A DNA stretch of 15,498 nt, taken from contig DASXTS010000292.1 of NCBI GenBank assembly GCA_036505275.1, forward strand, positions 1 to 15,498, written 5' to 3'. The notes below the pieces were generated by a model. The model searched no databases, was not told the DNA's origin, and worked only from the letters and a program-made list of their open reading frames with translations. The DNA comes from DASXTS01 sp036505275 (GTDB lineage: Bacteria > Actinomycetota > Actinomycetes > Mycobacteriales > Pseudonocardiaceae). Shown one piece after another: positions 7,201 to 14,371 of this stretch. Position 1 is the stretch's first letter. Every line of letters begins with the position of its first letter. A program made the position numbers and the translations under genes.

Positions 7201-10141
7201 GCAGGTCGTCCAGCAGCAGGCTGTCGTCGCGCACCGTGTCCACCGGCAGCTCGGCCCGCTCGGCGGCCAGCCGTCGCAGCAGGTCAAGCGTCGACTCACC
7301 GGCCGGCGCCGCCGCCGCATCCGGGGTGGCGTGCGACTCGGCGCGCTCCGCGATGTCTGGCGTTGTCGCGGTTCCCGGCGGCTGCGATTGCGCGGTGAGC
7401 TGGCTGGCCGCGCGGACCGACACGGCGGGTGCGGCCTCACAGGGGCTCTGCAGGAACGAGAACTCCTGGCCGATCCGCAGCGGCCGGACCAGCCGGCCGT
7501 GGAACAGCGCCTCGTGCGCGCCGGACACGCCGACCACGTACGCCGCACCGACCACCCGCAGCAGCCCGGTCAGCGACTCGTCGTCGGTGTCCAGCGCGAC
7601 CGAGGGCACGTCCACGAGGTCGGTGACCATCCTGGTGAGCACCCGGCCGGGGCCGACCTCGACGAACAGGTCGATGTCCTTGGCCGCCAGGGTCACCGCC
7701 TGGGCGAACTGCACCGGGTCGGTGATCTGCCGGCGCAGCAGCGCGGGGATGTCCACGTCGTGCGGCAGCGCCTCGCCGGTGACAGTGGAGACGATCCGGC
7801 GCGCCACGACCCCGAAGGACTCCTCGGCCAGCCGCGCGCCGAACGCCTCGGCGGCCGGGGCCACCAGCGGCGAGTGGAACGCATGCGAGACCGAGAGCAG
7901 GGTCCATCGCAGGCCGGCCTGCTCGGCCTTGCCGCCGACCGCCTTCACCTGGTCCACCGGGCCGGCCACCACGGTCTGCTTGGGCCCGTTGTACCCGGCG
8001 ATCACCACCGACGTGCCGGCCAGCAGCGCGTCAACCGCCTCCGGGCCGGCCGCGATGCCGGCCATGGTGCCGTTGGCGCTGTGCTCGGTCATGGCCCGGC
8101 CGCGGACCCCGGCCACCCGCAGCAGGGTGTCCTCATCCATGGCGCCGGCCCACTGCAGCGCGGAGATCTCGCCGAGGCTGTGGCCCACCGCGACGGTGGC
8201 CTCCAGCCCGAGCTCGGCCAGCGCGCGCAGGCCGGCCATCGAGCCGGTGACGATCCGGGGCTGGGCCACCGCGGTGGCCACCAGGTCGCCGCCGGCCGGC
8301 AGCGCCGCCTTGGTGTACACCTCGTGCACCTCGGCGAAGCGACGGCGCAGCGCGCCGCCGCTGGTGCCACGGCCGGAGCCCTGGCCGGGAAAGAGGAAAC
8401 CGATGCGGGCGTGCGCCGCGGCGTGCCCGAGGAACACCCGGCCGTCCGAGGAGAACAGCGACTCCTCGCCGGCGTCGATCGCGTCCAGGATCTGGCGCAG
8501 GCGCCGCGTCGCGTCCTCCGGCGAGGAGGCCACCACGGCGGCCCGGTGGGGCAGGTCGCGCAGCTCCCGCTGAAGGGTGGCCGCCAGGTCGCCGACCTGG
8601 GCGTAGGCCACGGTCGGCACGAACTCGCGCACCCTGGCGACCCGCTCGCGTAGCTCCGGCAGCGAGCGGCCGTCGAACAGCAGCAGCTCGGCGTCCTGCA
8701 GCGAGGCGGCCAGGGCCCTGGTGCGGCTGTCCAGCGTGCTGCGCCGGCGCGGGCCGGCCTTGTCCAGCACGATGTGCGTGTTGATGCCGCCGAAGCCCAT
8801 GGCGGTGATGCCGGCCCGCACCGGGGCGCCGGCCGGCCAGGCCTCCGCCTTGCGCAGCGCGCGCAGCGCGGCGCCCTCGGCCGTCAGCAGCTCGTGCGGC
8901 TCCACGCAGCCGATGGCCGGTGGCAGCACCTCGTGGTGCACCGCCATCGCGGCCTTGATCAGCCCGGCCACCCCGGCGGCCGCCTTGGTGTGCCCGATCA
9001 TCCCCTTGATAGAGGTGATCACCGCCGGCGGCGCCGAAGGGTCCGCGGCCAGCCGGGACTCCATGAGCGCGGTGAGCTCGGTGGCGTCCCCGGTCGGGGT
9101 GCCGGTGCCGTGGCCCTCGAAGAGCTCGACGGTCTCGATGCCGAACCCGGCCTGCTCGTAGGCGCGCTGCAGGGCGAGCCGGTAGCCGGAGACCTCCGGC
9201 CTGGTGATGCCGCCCTTGCCGTCCGAGGAGATGCCCCAGCCGACGAGGTTGGCGTAGCTGCGCAGCCCGGCCACGGTGGCGTCGCGCTCGCGCATCAGCA
9301 CCACCATGCCGCAGCCCTCGCCCGGCCAGAAGCCGTTGGAGTCGCGGTCGTAGAGCCGCATCTCGCGCTTGGCCAGCGCACCGGTCTTGGCGAAGCCGAT
9401 GATCTCGAAGGGGTCGATGGACAGGTCGACGCCACCGGCGATGGCCACGTCGGCGCTGCCGTCGGTCAGCGCCTTGCAGGCCGTCGCCACCGACAGCAGC
9501 GAGGAGGAGCAGGCGCCGTCGACGGTGTAGCCGCCGCCGTTGAGGTCGAAGTAGTTGCAGATCCGGCCGGCGATCGTGTTGGCCAGCCCGCCGGCCAGGG
9601 TGTCCTCGTCGACCGGCGGGAACGGGCTCTTGTAGCTGACCTCCAGCTCGTCGAGGAAGTCGGCCAGCGCATCGTCCGGCCAGCCCTGTGCCGTCAGCGC
9701 GGCCGCGACCGTGCGGCGCACGTACGGCCAGCGCAGCCGCATCACGTTGGCCCTCGAGAATTCGCCGGTGAGGGTGTTGCCCACCACCACGGCGGTGCGC
9801 TCCCTCGGCAGGCCCTCGGCCTTCGGGAAGCCGGCGTCGGCCAGCGCCAGGCCGGCCATGTCCAGTGCCAGCCAGTGGGTGAGGTCCGTCGACCGGTAGG
9901 TGCTGCCGCCGATCTTGTGGCTGATCCGGTCGAACTCGTAGCCCTCGAGCACGGCCGCGTTGCGGGCGTAGAAGCGGTCCGGGGTGGCCGGGTCGGCCGA
10001 CCAGTAGTCGTCCAGGTTCATCCGCCCGTCCGGCAGCCGGCGGAAGGCTCGGCGGCCGGCCACGGCGTTCTCCCACAGCTCTCTCGGCGATGTCGCGTCC
10101 GGGTAGCGGCACGCCATGCCGACGATGGCGATCCTCGTCAT
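4250..10141 (-). CDS. Enediyne polyketide synthase PKSE (iterative type I; KS-AT-ACP-KR-DH-PPTase)
   Basis: 1963 residues, the usual PKSE length. The start is the ATG at 10141 (MTRIAIVGMACRYP, the opening of a ketosynthase) overlapping the E5 stop as ATGA; the frame extends further upstream only as shadow. Domains in order: ketosynthase 1-460 with Cys211 in VDGACSSSLL, His344 (EGHGTGT) and His384 (GHTKAAAG); acyltransferase about 580-860 with GQG (586-588), Ser655 in GHSLGE and HAFHS (753-757); Ala/Pro linker about 900-950; acyl carrier protein about 950-1022 with Ser984 in DDLHLSSI as likely phosphopantetheine site; ketoreductase about 1215-1450 with TGGGKG (1225-1230), Ser1357 and Tyr1370; dehydratase about 1465-1755 with His1500 (DHLLDGNLLFPA) and Asp1680; phosphopantetheinyl transferase about 1770-1963 with GCDVE (1857-1861) and WAAIECLQKAG (1901-1911). 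It builds the polyene precursor of the enediyne core in the cytosol. No enoylreductase, as expected for a polyene. All key residues look intact. Confidence 0.97.
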   Translation of the reverse strand: MTRIAIVGMACRYPDATSPRELWENAVAGRRAFRRLPDGRMNLDDYWSADPATPDRFYARNAAVLEGYEFDRISHKIGGSTYRSTDLTHWLALDMAGLALADAGFPKAEGLPRERTAVVVGNTLTGEFSRANVMRLRWPYVRRTVAAALTAQGWPDDALADFLDELEVSYKSPFPPVDEDTLAGGLANTIAGRICNYFDLNGGGYTVDGACSSSLLSVATACKALTDGSADVAIAGGVDLSIDPFEIIGFAKTGALAKREMRLYDRDSNGFWPGEGCGMVVLMRERDATVAGLRSYANLVGWGISSDGKGGITRPEVSGYRLALQRAYEQAGFGIETVELFEGHGTGTPTGDATELTALMESRLAADPSAPPAVITSIKGMIGHTKAAAGVAGLIKAAMAVHHEVLPPAIGCVEPHELLTAEGAALRALRKAEAWPAGAPVRAGITAMGFGGINTHIVLDKAGPRRRSTLDSRTRALAASLQDAELLLFDGRSLPELRERVARVREFVPTVAYAQVGDLAATLQRELRDLPHRAAVVASSPEDATRRLRQILDAIDAGEESLFSSDGRVFLGHAAAHARIGFLFPGQGSGRGTSGGALRRRFAEVHEVYTKAALPAGGDLVATAVAQPRIVTGSMAGLRALAELGLEATVAVGHSLGEISALQWAGAMDEDTLLRVAGVRGRAMTEHSANGTMAGIAAGPEAVDALLAGTSVVIAGYNGPKQTVVAGPVDQVKAVGGKAEQAGLRWTLLSVSHAFHSPLVAPAAEAFGARLAEESFGVVARRIVSTVTGEALPHDVDIPALLRRQITDPVQFAQAVTLAAKDIDLFVEVGPGRVLTRMVTDLVDVPSVALDTDDESLTGLLRVVGAAYVVGVSGAHEALFHGRLVRPLRIGQEFSFLQSPCEAAPAVSVRAASQLTAQSQPPGTATTPDIAERAESHATPDAAAAPAGESTLDLLRRLAAERAELPVDTVRDDSLLLDDLHLSSITVGQIVNQAAQLLGVAAAQTPTNFATSTLRELAEALDELTSTACDADSSAAPVVAGAATWARPFALDLDELPLPARSVPDFKPETGGAWQVFAPAGHPLAEPLRRALERENVGSGVLVCLPAGCTEEHLELALNGAKAAIGGAPGTRFVLVQHAHGAAGLAKTLRLEAPQLRTSIVHVPASVEDSQAIGWVVAEVAATASYVEAYYDDDGARRIPTLRAMPVRPAAERHPLDATDVLLVTGGGKGITAECALAVATDSGAALAVLGRSDPAQDEELAANLQRMADAGVTVRYARADVTDADAVRAAVADLVVELGQPITAVLHGAGRNEPSGLASLDMAAFRRTFAPKIDGLRAVLAAVEPERLRLLVTFGSIIGRAGLRGEAHYATANEWLAELTAEFAERHPRCRALCMEWSVWSGVGMGERLSVVESLTRDGVIPISPDQGVQIMRRLVADPTSPTVVVISGRTEGIDTVRYDLPELPLLRFVAKPLIRYHGVELVTEVELNAGTDLYLADHLLDGNLLFPAVFGMEAMAQTAIAVTGRPEADPPVIENAEFLRPIVVPPDGSTTVRIAAVVTDSVDGADTLEVAIRSAETGFAVDHFTARLRLTDAGVPDGGPHQVADGLPAVPLDPGTEMYGDTLFQGPLFHRLRRYHRAAARHVDAEVAALDGAAPDGAGWFAGFLPDELLLGDPGMRDALMHGNQVCVPEGTLLPAGIERVHPAGGRLAGAGEVRFCAVERERDGDTYVYDIAVRTKDGEVVERWDGLRLHAVRKKDGRGPWVIPLLGSYLERSLNDLLGADIAVAVEPHAEAADTDERRRHTAVAAGRALGEPVTVRYRPDGRPEVDGDRAISASHAPGLTLAVATSGAAGTVGCDVEQVVPRPAAEWDGLLGSHAPLAGVLAAELCEDHDAAATRVWAAIECLQKAGITAAAAPITLTPARRDAWTVLASGNLRIATLVTTLRDAENPVVFAVLTDGGS

Positions 10142-11214
10142 GCGGCCACGGCCTCTCGCGGGTTGGGGGTGTCCACTGGCCCACCGGCGGTGGCCAGCCC
10201 AACCGGCCCAGCCATGGGCGCGACCGCCGGCTGGGCCGGCTGCGCGGCGCGGGCCTTGTTGACGAAGTGCACGGCCCACAGGAAGCCACCGCGGATCAGG
10301 CAGACGATCGCCGTCGCGAAGAAGATCGCGTAGGTGATGCTGAACCCGGTGAGCAGCCCGTACACCGCGGCCACCCCGCCGCCGAAGGCGACCTGCGACC
10401 ACGGCTTGGACGGGCTGGTGCCGGGGTCAGTGATCATGTAGTTGGTGAACAGCACGAACGCGACGCCGGTCATCATGCCGAGGCCGGCCAGGATGGAGAT
10501 GTCCAGGAGGATGCCGCGGATGATCGCCTGCAGGGCGAACCCGCCGACCCAGGCCATGATCAGCCACATCCGGTTGGTCAGCTTGGCGTTCAGCATGGTG
10601 CCGGCGGTGATGATGATCAGCGGGATCAGCCAGTCGATCGGGCCGCTGACGCGCTCGGTGAAGTGGTACGGCGGCGCGATGCTGGCCCACGGGTAGACCA
10701 CCAGGATCACCGCGATGCCGAAGTTGGACGGGTTCATGTAGTGCCGCAGCCGGCCGCGGACCGGGGCCCGCAGCACCCACTTGGCGCCGACCGCGACGGC
10801 CACGCCGAACACCATCACCATGACCCGGTCGTTGACGTAGGTCAGCATGTTGACCGCGAGGCTGGTGATGTGCGCCGGCAGCAGGAACTCCATGAGGCCG
10901 CGCGGTCCGGCGCCGAGGAAGCGCGGCGAGCGGCCCTCCACGCGGGCCCCGATGGTCTCCAGGACGATCTCGACGGTGTAGCCGGTGGCCAGCGCGATGA
11001 ACGGCCACAGGTAGGGCTGCTCGAAGCCGAGCAGGGTGTAGCCGATGATGTTGAAGACGGTGATCGACATCGCGAACCGGCGCAGCGCCGTGATCACCTT
11101 GGGGTCGTGCCGTGGCTGGCTTTGGGGTGGCTGCGCTTGCGGTGGCTGCGTTTGCGGTGGCTGTGTTAGCGGTGTCTGTGTTAGCGGTGTCTGTGTTAGC
11201 GGTGGCTGGGCCAC
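10138..11214 (-). CDS. unbU: UnbU (E5) integral membrane protein of the enediyne cassette
   Basis: 358 residues from the GTG at 11214, 8-11 bases after the AAGGAGAG site. A GTG three codons earlier (11223) overlaps the E4 stop but sits only two bases from that site. Residues 1-38 are a Pro/Gln/Thr tail of five-residue repeats. About eight to nine hydrophobic segments follow (roughly 48-64, 68-86, 106-124, 130-147, 164-180, 194-210, 215-235, 238-258, 275-307), and the C-terminus is Ala/Pro-rich. NPSNFGIAVILVVYPWAS (161-178) and TDPGTSPSKPW (262-272) recall the RnfD/NqrB family of membrane redox subunits. E5 proteins are found in essentially all enediyne clusters; no reaction is established. 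It lies between E4 and PKSE and overlaps PKSE by an ATGA. Recognition as UnbU is secure; the redox role is inference. Confidence 0.9.
   Translation of the reverse strand: MAQPPLTQTPLTQTPLTQPPQTQPPQAQPPQSQPRHDPKVITALRRFAMSITVFNIIGYTLLGFEQPYLWPFIALATGYTVEIVLETIGARVEGRSPRFLGAGPRGLMEFLLPAHITSLAVNMLTYVNDRVMVMVFGVAVAVGAKWVLRAPVRGRLRHYMNPSNFGIAVILVVYPWASIAPPYHFTERVSGPIDWLIPLIIITAGTMLNAKLTNRMWLIMAWVGGFALQAIIRGILLDISILAGLGMMTGVAFVLFTNYMITDPGTSPSKPWSQVAFGGGVAAVYGLLTGFSITYAIFFATAIVCLIRGGFLWAVHFVNKARAAQPAQPAVAPMAGPVGLATAGGPVDTPNPREAVAA
11111..11212. repeat. 15-bp tandem repeat encoding the N-terminal tail of UnbU
   Basis: On the plus strand five consecutive 15-base units at 11126-11200 follow GGTGKCTGYGYTWGC; the units at 171-185 and 186-200 (of 11100) are identical, and degenerate units flank both ends. 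On the coding strand they give PLTQT, PLTQT, PLTQP, PQTQP and PQAQP, followed by PQSQP. The period is a multiple of three, so copy-number change alters the tail length without breaking the frame. Confidence 0.9.
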
Positions 11215-11219
11215 GTCCG

Positions 11220-13190
11220 TCACCTCTCCTTGGCCTGGCGGCCGAGCTGCAGCGAGTGCCAGCCCGTGGTCAGCTGAAGGTCCTGCTCGTGCACCGCGCC
11301 GGTGCGGTCCCGCCACTGCAGGTGCACCTGCAGCGGGCCAGCGGTGTCGCCGTAGTCCAAACCGAGGCCGAAGTGCACCTCGTGGCTGCGCTTGCCGGAG
11401 TGGCCGCTGCCGCCGTCCACCCGGGAGATGTACTTGTGGCCGTCCGGGGTGGTCACCGTCACCTGGGCGCCGATCACCGGCGAGCCTGGCGCGCCCTCGT
11501 GGCTGATCCGCAGGCCGAGGAAGGCGCCGGCCGGGCTGTCGTTGTGGTAGAAGACCGGGGCGTCCCACTGCCTGGCCACCGCGAAGTCCAGCCGGCCGTC
11601 GCCGTCGGCGTCACCGGTGGCGATGCCCCTGGTTGGAACCGGTACGGCCAGGCCGAGCTGCTCGGCGAGGTTGACATAGCGGCCGTCGCCGGCCTTGGCG
11701 AAGAAGTGCAGCGTCTGGCTGCCGCCGACGTCATCGCCCTCGCGGACCTTCGGCCACCAGATGGGGTTGGTCAGCACATCGTCGTTGGCGGTGGCCAGCT
11801 CCTGAAGCTGTGGCCAGCGGTTGACGTCGCCCTTCACGAAGCCGGTGGCCTGGGCGATCACCGGGCAGCCGCTGTTGTTGAAGTCGGCGATCTTGACGTC
11901 CCAGCCCCAGCCGGACCAGGCCAGGTTCAGCGGTGCGCTCTTGTCGACCCACGGCGCGGTGCCGTTGTCGAGCTGGTTGCGCAGGTCGGCCTGGTCCTTC
12001 GCGGTGCTCATGAACGCGAAGTGGCTCTCCTCGATGCCGAACGAGGTGGTGATGTTGCTGACGTACATGTCGTAGAGGCCGTCGCCGTTCAGGTCGGCGA
12101 AGTCCACGCCCATGCCTTTGAACGAGTCGTGGCCGATCACCTTGGACTTCGGGGTCAGCGGCCCGCGGACGCCCTCGACCTGGGCAAACTTGACGTGCCC
12201 CGGAGTGGAGATATTGTGCAGCAGCCGGTCCGGGCCGAAGTCGTGCGCCAGGTACAGCTCGGGCAGCAGGTCGCCGTCCAGGTCGTTGGACGAGGAGGCG
12301 AGCGCCCAACCGAGCGACGCCTCGCGGGGCAGCGCGTCGTCGAGCTGCTGGTAGCTGGCCGACGGCTGGCTGTCCGTGGTGGCCGCGGTCGCGGCCGTCC
12401 AGCGGAAGACGTAGTCCGGGCCGCCGTTCTGCGCGTTGGACATCGAGTGGTTCATCCACACCCCGCCGCTGACGCTGCTGTCGAGCACCGGGCCGTGCTG
12501 GAAGTAGTTGCCGATGTAGATGTCGTCGTGCCCGTCGCCGTCGAAGTCGGCCACCGTCGCGGAGTTGGTGTTCCACTGCGGGCCGGTGTACTCCTCGCCG
12601 GCGGCGTTGGGGCCTGGCACCAGCTCGACCGAGCGGAAGGTGGCCGCGCTCAGCGGCGCGTGCGCGCCGGCGGCCTGGGCGCGGGCCAGGTGCAGGATCG
12701 GGGTGCGGCCCCAGAAGTAGACCAGCAGGTCCATCCGGCCGTCCTCGTTGAAGTCGCCGGGCACGCAACCCATCGGCGCCATCACGCCGTTGGTCGGCAG
12801 CCCGCCGGCGGTCAGCGCGAACGGCTCGTACCGGCCATCGCGCGCGCCCGGGGTCGGCGTGATGACGACCTGGTCGATGCGCGGGTCGACAATGCACAGG
12901 TCGTTGGACAGCCCGTCGCCGTCCAGGTCGTTCATCCCAATTGCCGCGCCCACCGAGGAAATCCACGCGTCGATGTGCGTGTAGTCCTTGTTCACCTTCC
13001 GGACGGTCTGCTGGGTGTACCCGCCGGGCAGCGCGATGGACATCGGTGAGAAGGCGTACTGGCGCGCCAACGCGGCGGTATCTTCCGCGGCGGACGTGGG
13101 CGGGCGGGCCACCAGGAATACGCTCGCCACCATGGCGAGCGCGACGATTCCTGGCAGCTGCCTGCGCAGCCAGCCAAATGTCGCGGACAC
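11220..13190 (-). CDS. unbV: UnbV (E4): exported VCBS/FG-GAP repeat protein with ASPIC/UnbV C-terminal domain
   Basis: 656 residues, the normal length. The GTG at 13190 has GGGAGG 9 bases upstream, inside the end of E3. Residues 1-35 look like a signal peptide: two Arg (9-10), a hydrophobic core (about 14-28) and a TSA-AED cleavage-like site near 35. The body carries seven Asp-rich FG-GAP/VCBS loops of the D-x-D/N-x-D-G type, near residues 88, 146, 215, 303, 366, 436 (degenerate, DFNNSG) and 527. These are probable calcium-binding blades of a beta-propeller. Residues about 555-650 match the ASPIC/UnbV domain (GLRISHEG, a GAQVTV strand, then HFGLG). The protein is conserved across enediyne clusters without proven function. 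A predicted exported propeller beside a membrane protein (E5) suggests they work together at or outside the membrane. Three bases separate it from E3. Confidence 0.93.
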   Translation of the reverse strand: MSATFGWLRRQLPGIVALAMVASVFLVARPPTSAAEDTAALARQYAFSPMSIALPGGYTQQTVRKVNKDYTHIDAWISSVGAAIGMNDLDGDGLSNDLCIVDPRIDQVVITPTPGARDGRYEPFALTAGGLPTNGVMAPMGCVPGDFNEDGRMDLLVYFWGRTPILHLARAQAAGAHAPLSAATFRSVELVPGPNAAGEEYTGPQWNTNSATVADFDGDGHDDIYIGNYFQHGPVLDSSVSGGVWMNHSMSNAQNGGPDYVFRWTAATAATTDSQPSASYQQLDDALPREASLGWALASSSNDLDGDLLPELYLAHDFGPDRLLHNISTPGHVKFAQVEGVRGPLTPKSKVIGHDSFKGMGVDFADLNGDGLYDMYVSNITTSFGIEESHFAFMSTAKDQADLRNQLDNGTAPWVDKSAPLNLAWSGWGWDVKIADFNNSGCPVIAQATGFVKGDVNRWPQLQELATANDDVLTNPIWWPKVREGDDVGGSQTLHFFAKAGDGRYVNLAEQLGLAVPVPTRGIATGDADGDGRLDFAVARQWDAPVFYHNDSPAGAFLGLRISHEGAPGSPVIGAQVTVTTPDGHKYISRVDGGSGHSGKRSHEVHFGLGLDYGDTAGPLQVHLQWRDRTGAVHEQDLQLTTGWHSLQLGRQAKER

Positions 13191-13193
13191 GTA

Positions 13194-14168
13194 CTAACAC
13201 CTCCCAAGGGACACGAACTGATTGGCGATGCGCTGCCGCCACACCTCGTAGGCCGGCAGATTGCCCTCGACCGGCCGGTCGGGGCGGGTGTCGATGGCGA
13301 TCTGCGCCGCCTGCTCCGGCGTCACGCCGCAGAACACCCCGGTCGCAACGCGGGTGTGCGGCACCACCAGCCCGGCCCGCACCCGTGCCTCGGCCGCGAA
13401 CGAACCGCCTTGGGCGACGCTCGGGCGGTGCCGCCCGGCGCGGTGCCAGAACGCCCACAGCTCCTGCTCGTCGCCGCCGCCGGCGTAGGTGGCCGCCAGC
13501 CCGGCACCGCTGTACAGGTCGGAACGCCGCTCCTCGGCGAACCGGTCGATCGTCGAGGCGACCAGGTTGACGTCGGTGCCGCAGATGAACCAGATGGCCC
13601 GCCCGATGCCTTGGTCGATCGCGCGGTTCGCGTACCAGTTGTGGCTGCCCGGAGGCCAGGGAAAGCGCTGGTCCTGGTACTGCTCCTGGACGTAGCGGCG
13701 GGTGGCGAAGTAGGCCTGGTGGAAGCCGTAGCCGTCCAGCACCAGCCAGCGCAGCAGGTGGTCCAGCGAGTCGGGGTCGGGCCAGCGGAACCTCGGCAGC
13801 CGGGCCATCGCCCAGCCGATGCCGACGTACACCAGGTAGCTGTGCGCGCCACCACGGCCGGCGAGGAAGCGCTCGACGTGGTTGTGGCGGCCGAACGGCA
13901 GCCCGTCCCGGACCGCGAAGCCCATCGCGGCGCCCTCGTAGGCGAAGCCGCGAAACCGCGTCGGCACCTGTTCCAGGTGCTCCTCGGCGTCGGCCGGCCG
14001 ACGCGCCTGCGCGGCGTACCCGAAGCCCTCGAGGAAGGTCCGCCCCACCGACTCCAGCAGCTGGGTGGACTCCGGGCTCTTCTCGTGGAACCCGCGGACG
14101 TCCACCCGGGTGGCCGAGACGTCTGGTGTCAGAATGCGGCGTCGCAGTGTTCCCCAAACATCGGTCAA
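13194..14168 (-). CDS. unbL: DUF1702 / UnbL-type enediyne protein (E3-like)
   Basis: 324 residues from a TTG at 14168, with GGAG (14178-14175) six bases upstream. A TTG four codons earlier (14180) has no comparable site and an in-frame stop lies just above it. The start is further supported because the block RGFAYEG then falls at residues 73-79, exactly as in the neighbouring paralogue. Other conserved blocks: VGIGWAMARLPR (115-126), LDGYGFHQAYF (144-154), AIDQGIGRAIWFI (183-195), DRFAEERRSDLYSGAGLAAT (208-227) and LPAYEVWR (304-311). The family is soluble-looking, with no signal peptide or membrane segment, and occurs almost only in enediyne clusters. It contains no cofactor motif I recognise, so no reaction can be assigned. 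The stop is three bases before the E4 start. Whether this gene or its neighbour is the true E3 is uncertain. Confidence 0.85.
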   Translation of the reverse strand: MTDVWGTLRRRILTPDVSATRVDVRGFHEKSPESTQLLESVGRTFLEGFGYAAQARRPADAEEHLEQVPTRFRGFAYEGAAMGFAVRDGLPFGRHNHVERFLAGRGGAHSYLVYVGIGWAMARLPRFRWPDPDSLDHLLRWLVLDGYGFHQAYFATRRYVQEQYQDQRFPWPPGSHNWYANRAIDQGIGRAIWFICGTDVNLVASTIDRFAEERRSDLYSGAGLAATYAGGGDEQELWAFWHRAGRHRPSVAQGGSFAAEARVRAGLVVPHTRVATGVFCGVTPEQAAQIAIDTRPDRPVEGNLPAYEVWRQRIANQFVSLGRC

Positions 14169-14371
14169 CTTGCTCTCCAAACGTCGCGCTGACCCGCCAT
14201 CGGCGATTCACTGGGAAAATGCTCGCAGGGGCCTCGATCGGCTCGCATCTTCCTAGCTGCCCACTAGATGTGTGGTGGACGGGACGTTTGGCGCACGCTG
14301 CCGTGACGGCGACGACATGGATAACGGCACGAAATAGAGACGGGTCGCGTGGAGAAAGGTGGGCTATAGCA
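14169..14371. other. Intergenic region between the two DUF1702 genes; possible internal promoter
   Basis: The 203-bp gap is the only large break in the operon and is visibly less GC-rich than the coding sequence. I see no gene or tRNA. On the minus strand it contains a TATAGC (14369-14364), and the four in-phase but degenerate heptamers TCCACCA (14279-14273), TCTAGTG (14268-14262), GCTAGGA (14257-14251) and GCGAGCC (14246-14240), 11 bp apart. No good -10 lies 8 bp after the last one, so this may be a decayed activator site, or chance. It could also be a leader or processing region that sets the E2:E3 ratio. Confidence 0.35.

Noticed and set aside
5978..8653. An 891-codon open frame on the plus strand, plus many other long plus-strand frames opposite PKSE
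   Set aside because: They lie opposite intact PKSE domains, have Arg/Gly/His-rich composition typical of antisense reading of GC-rich codons, and show no motif or ribosome site.
10142..10402. N-terminal extension of PKSE upstream of 10141
   Set aside because: It overlaps the end of the UnbU gene in another frame, is Arg/Gly-rich, and PKSE proteins begin at the ketosynthase MTRIAIVGMA-type sequence, which starts at 10141.
11111..11212. Short tandem repeats considered as a CRISPR array
   Set aside because: The 15-base units are contiguous with no spacers, lie in frame inside the UnbU coding sequence, and no cas gene is near.
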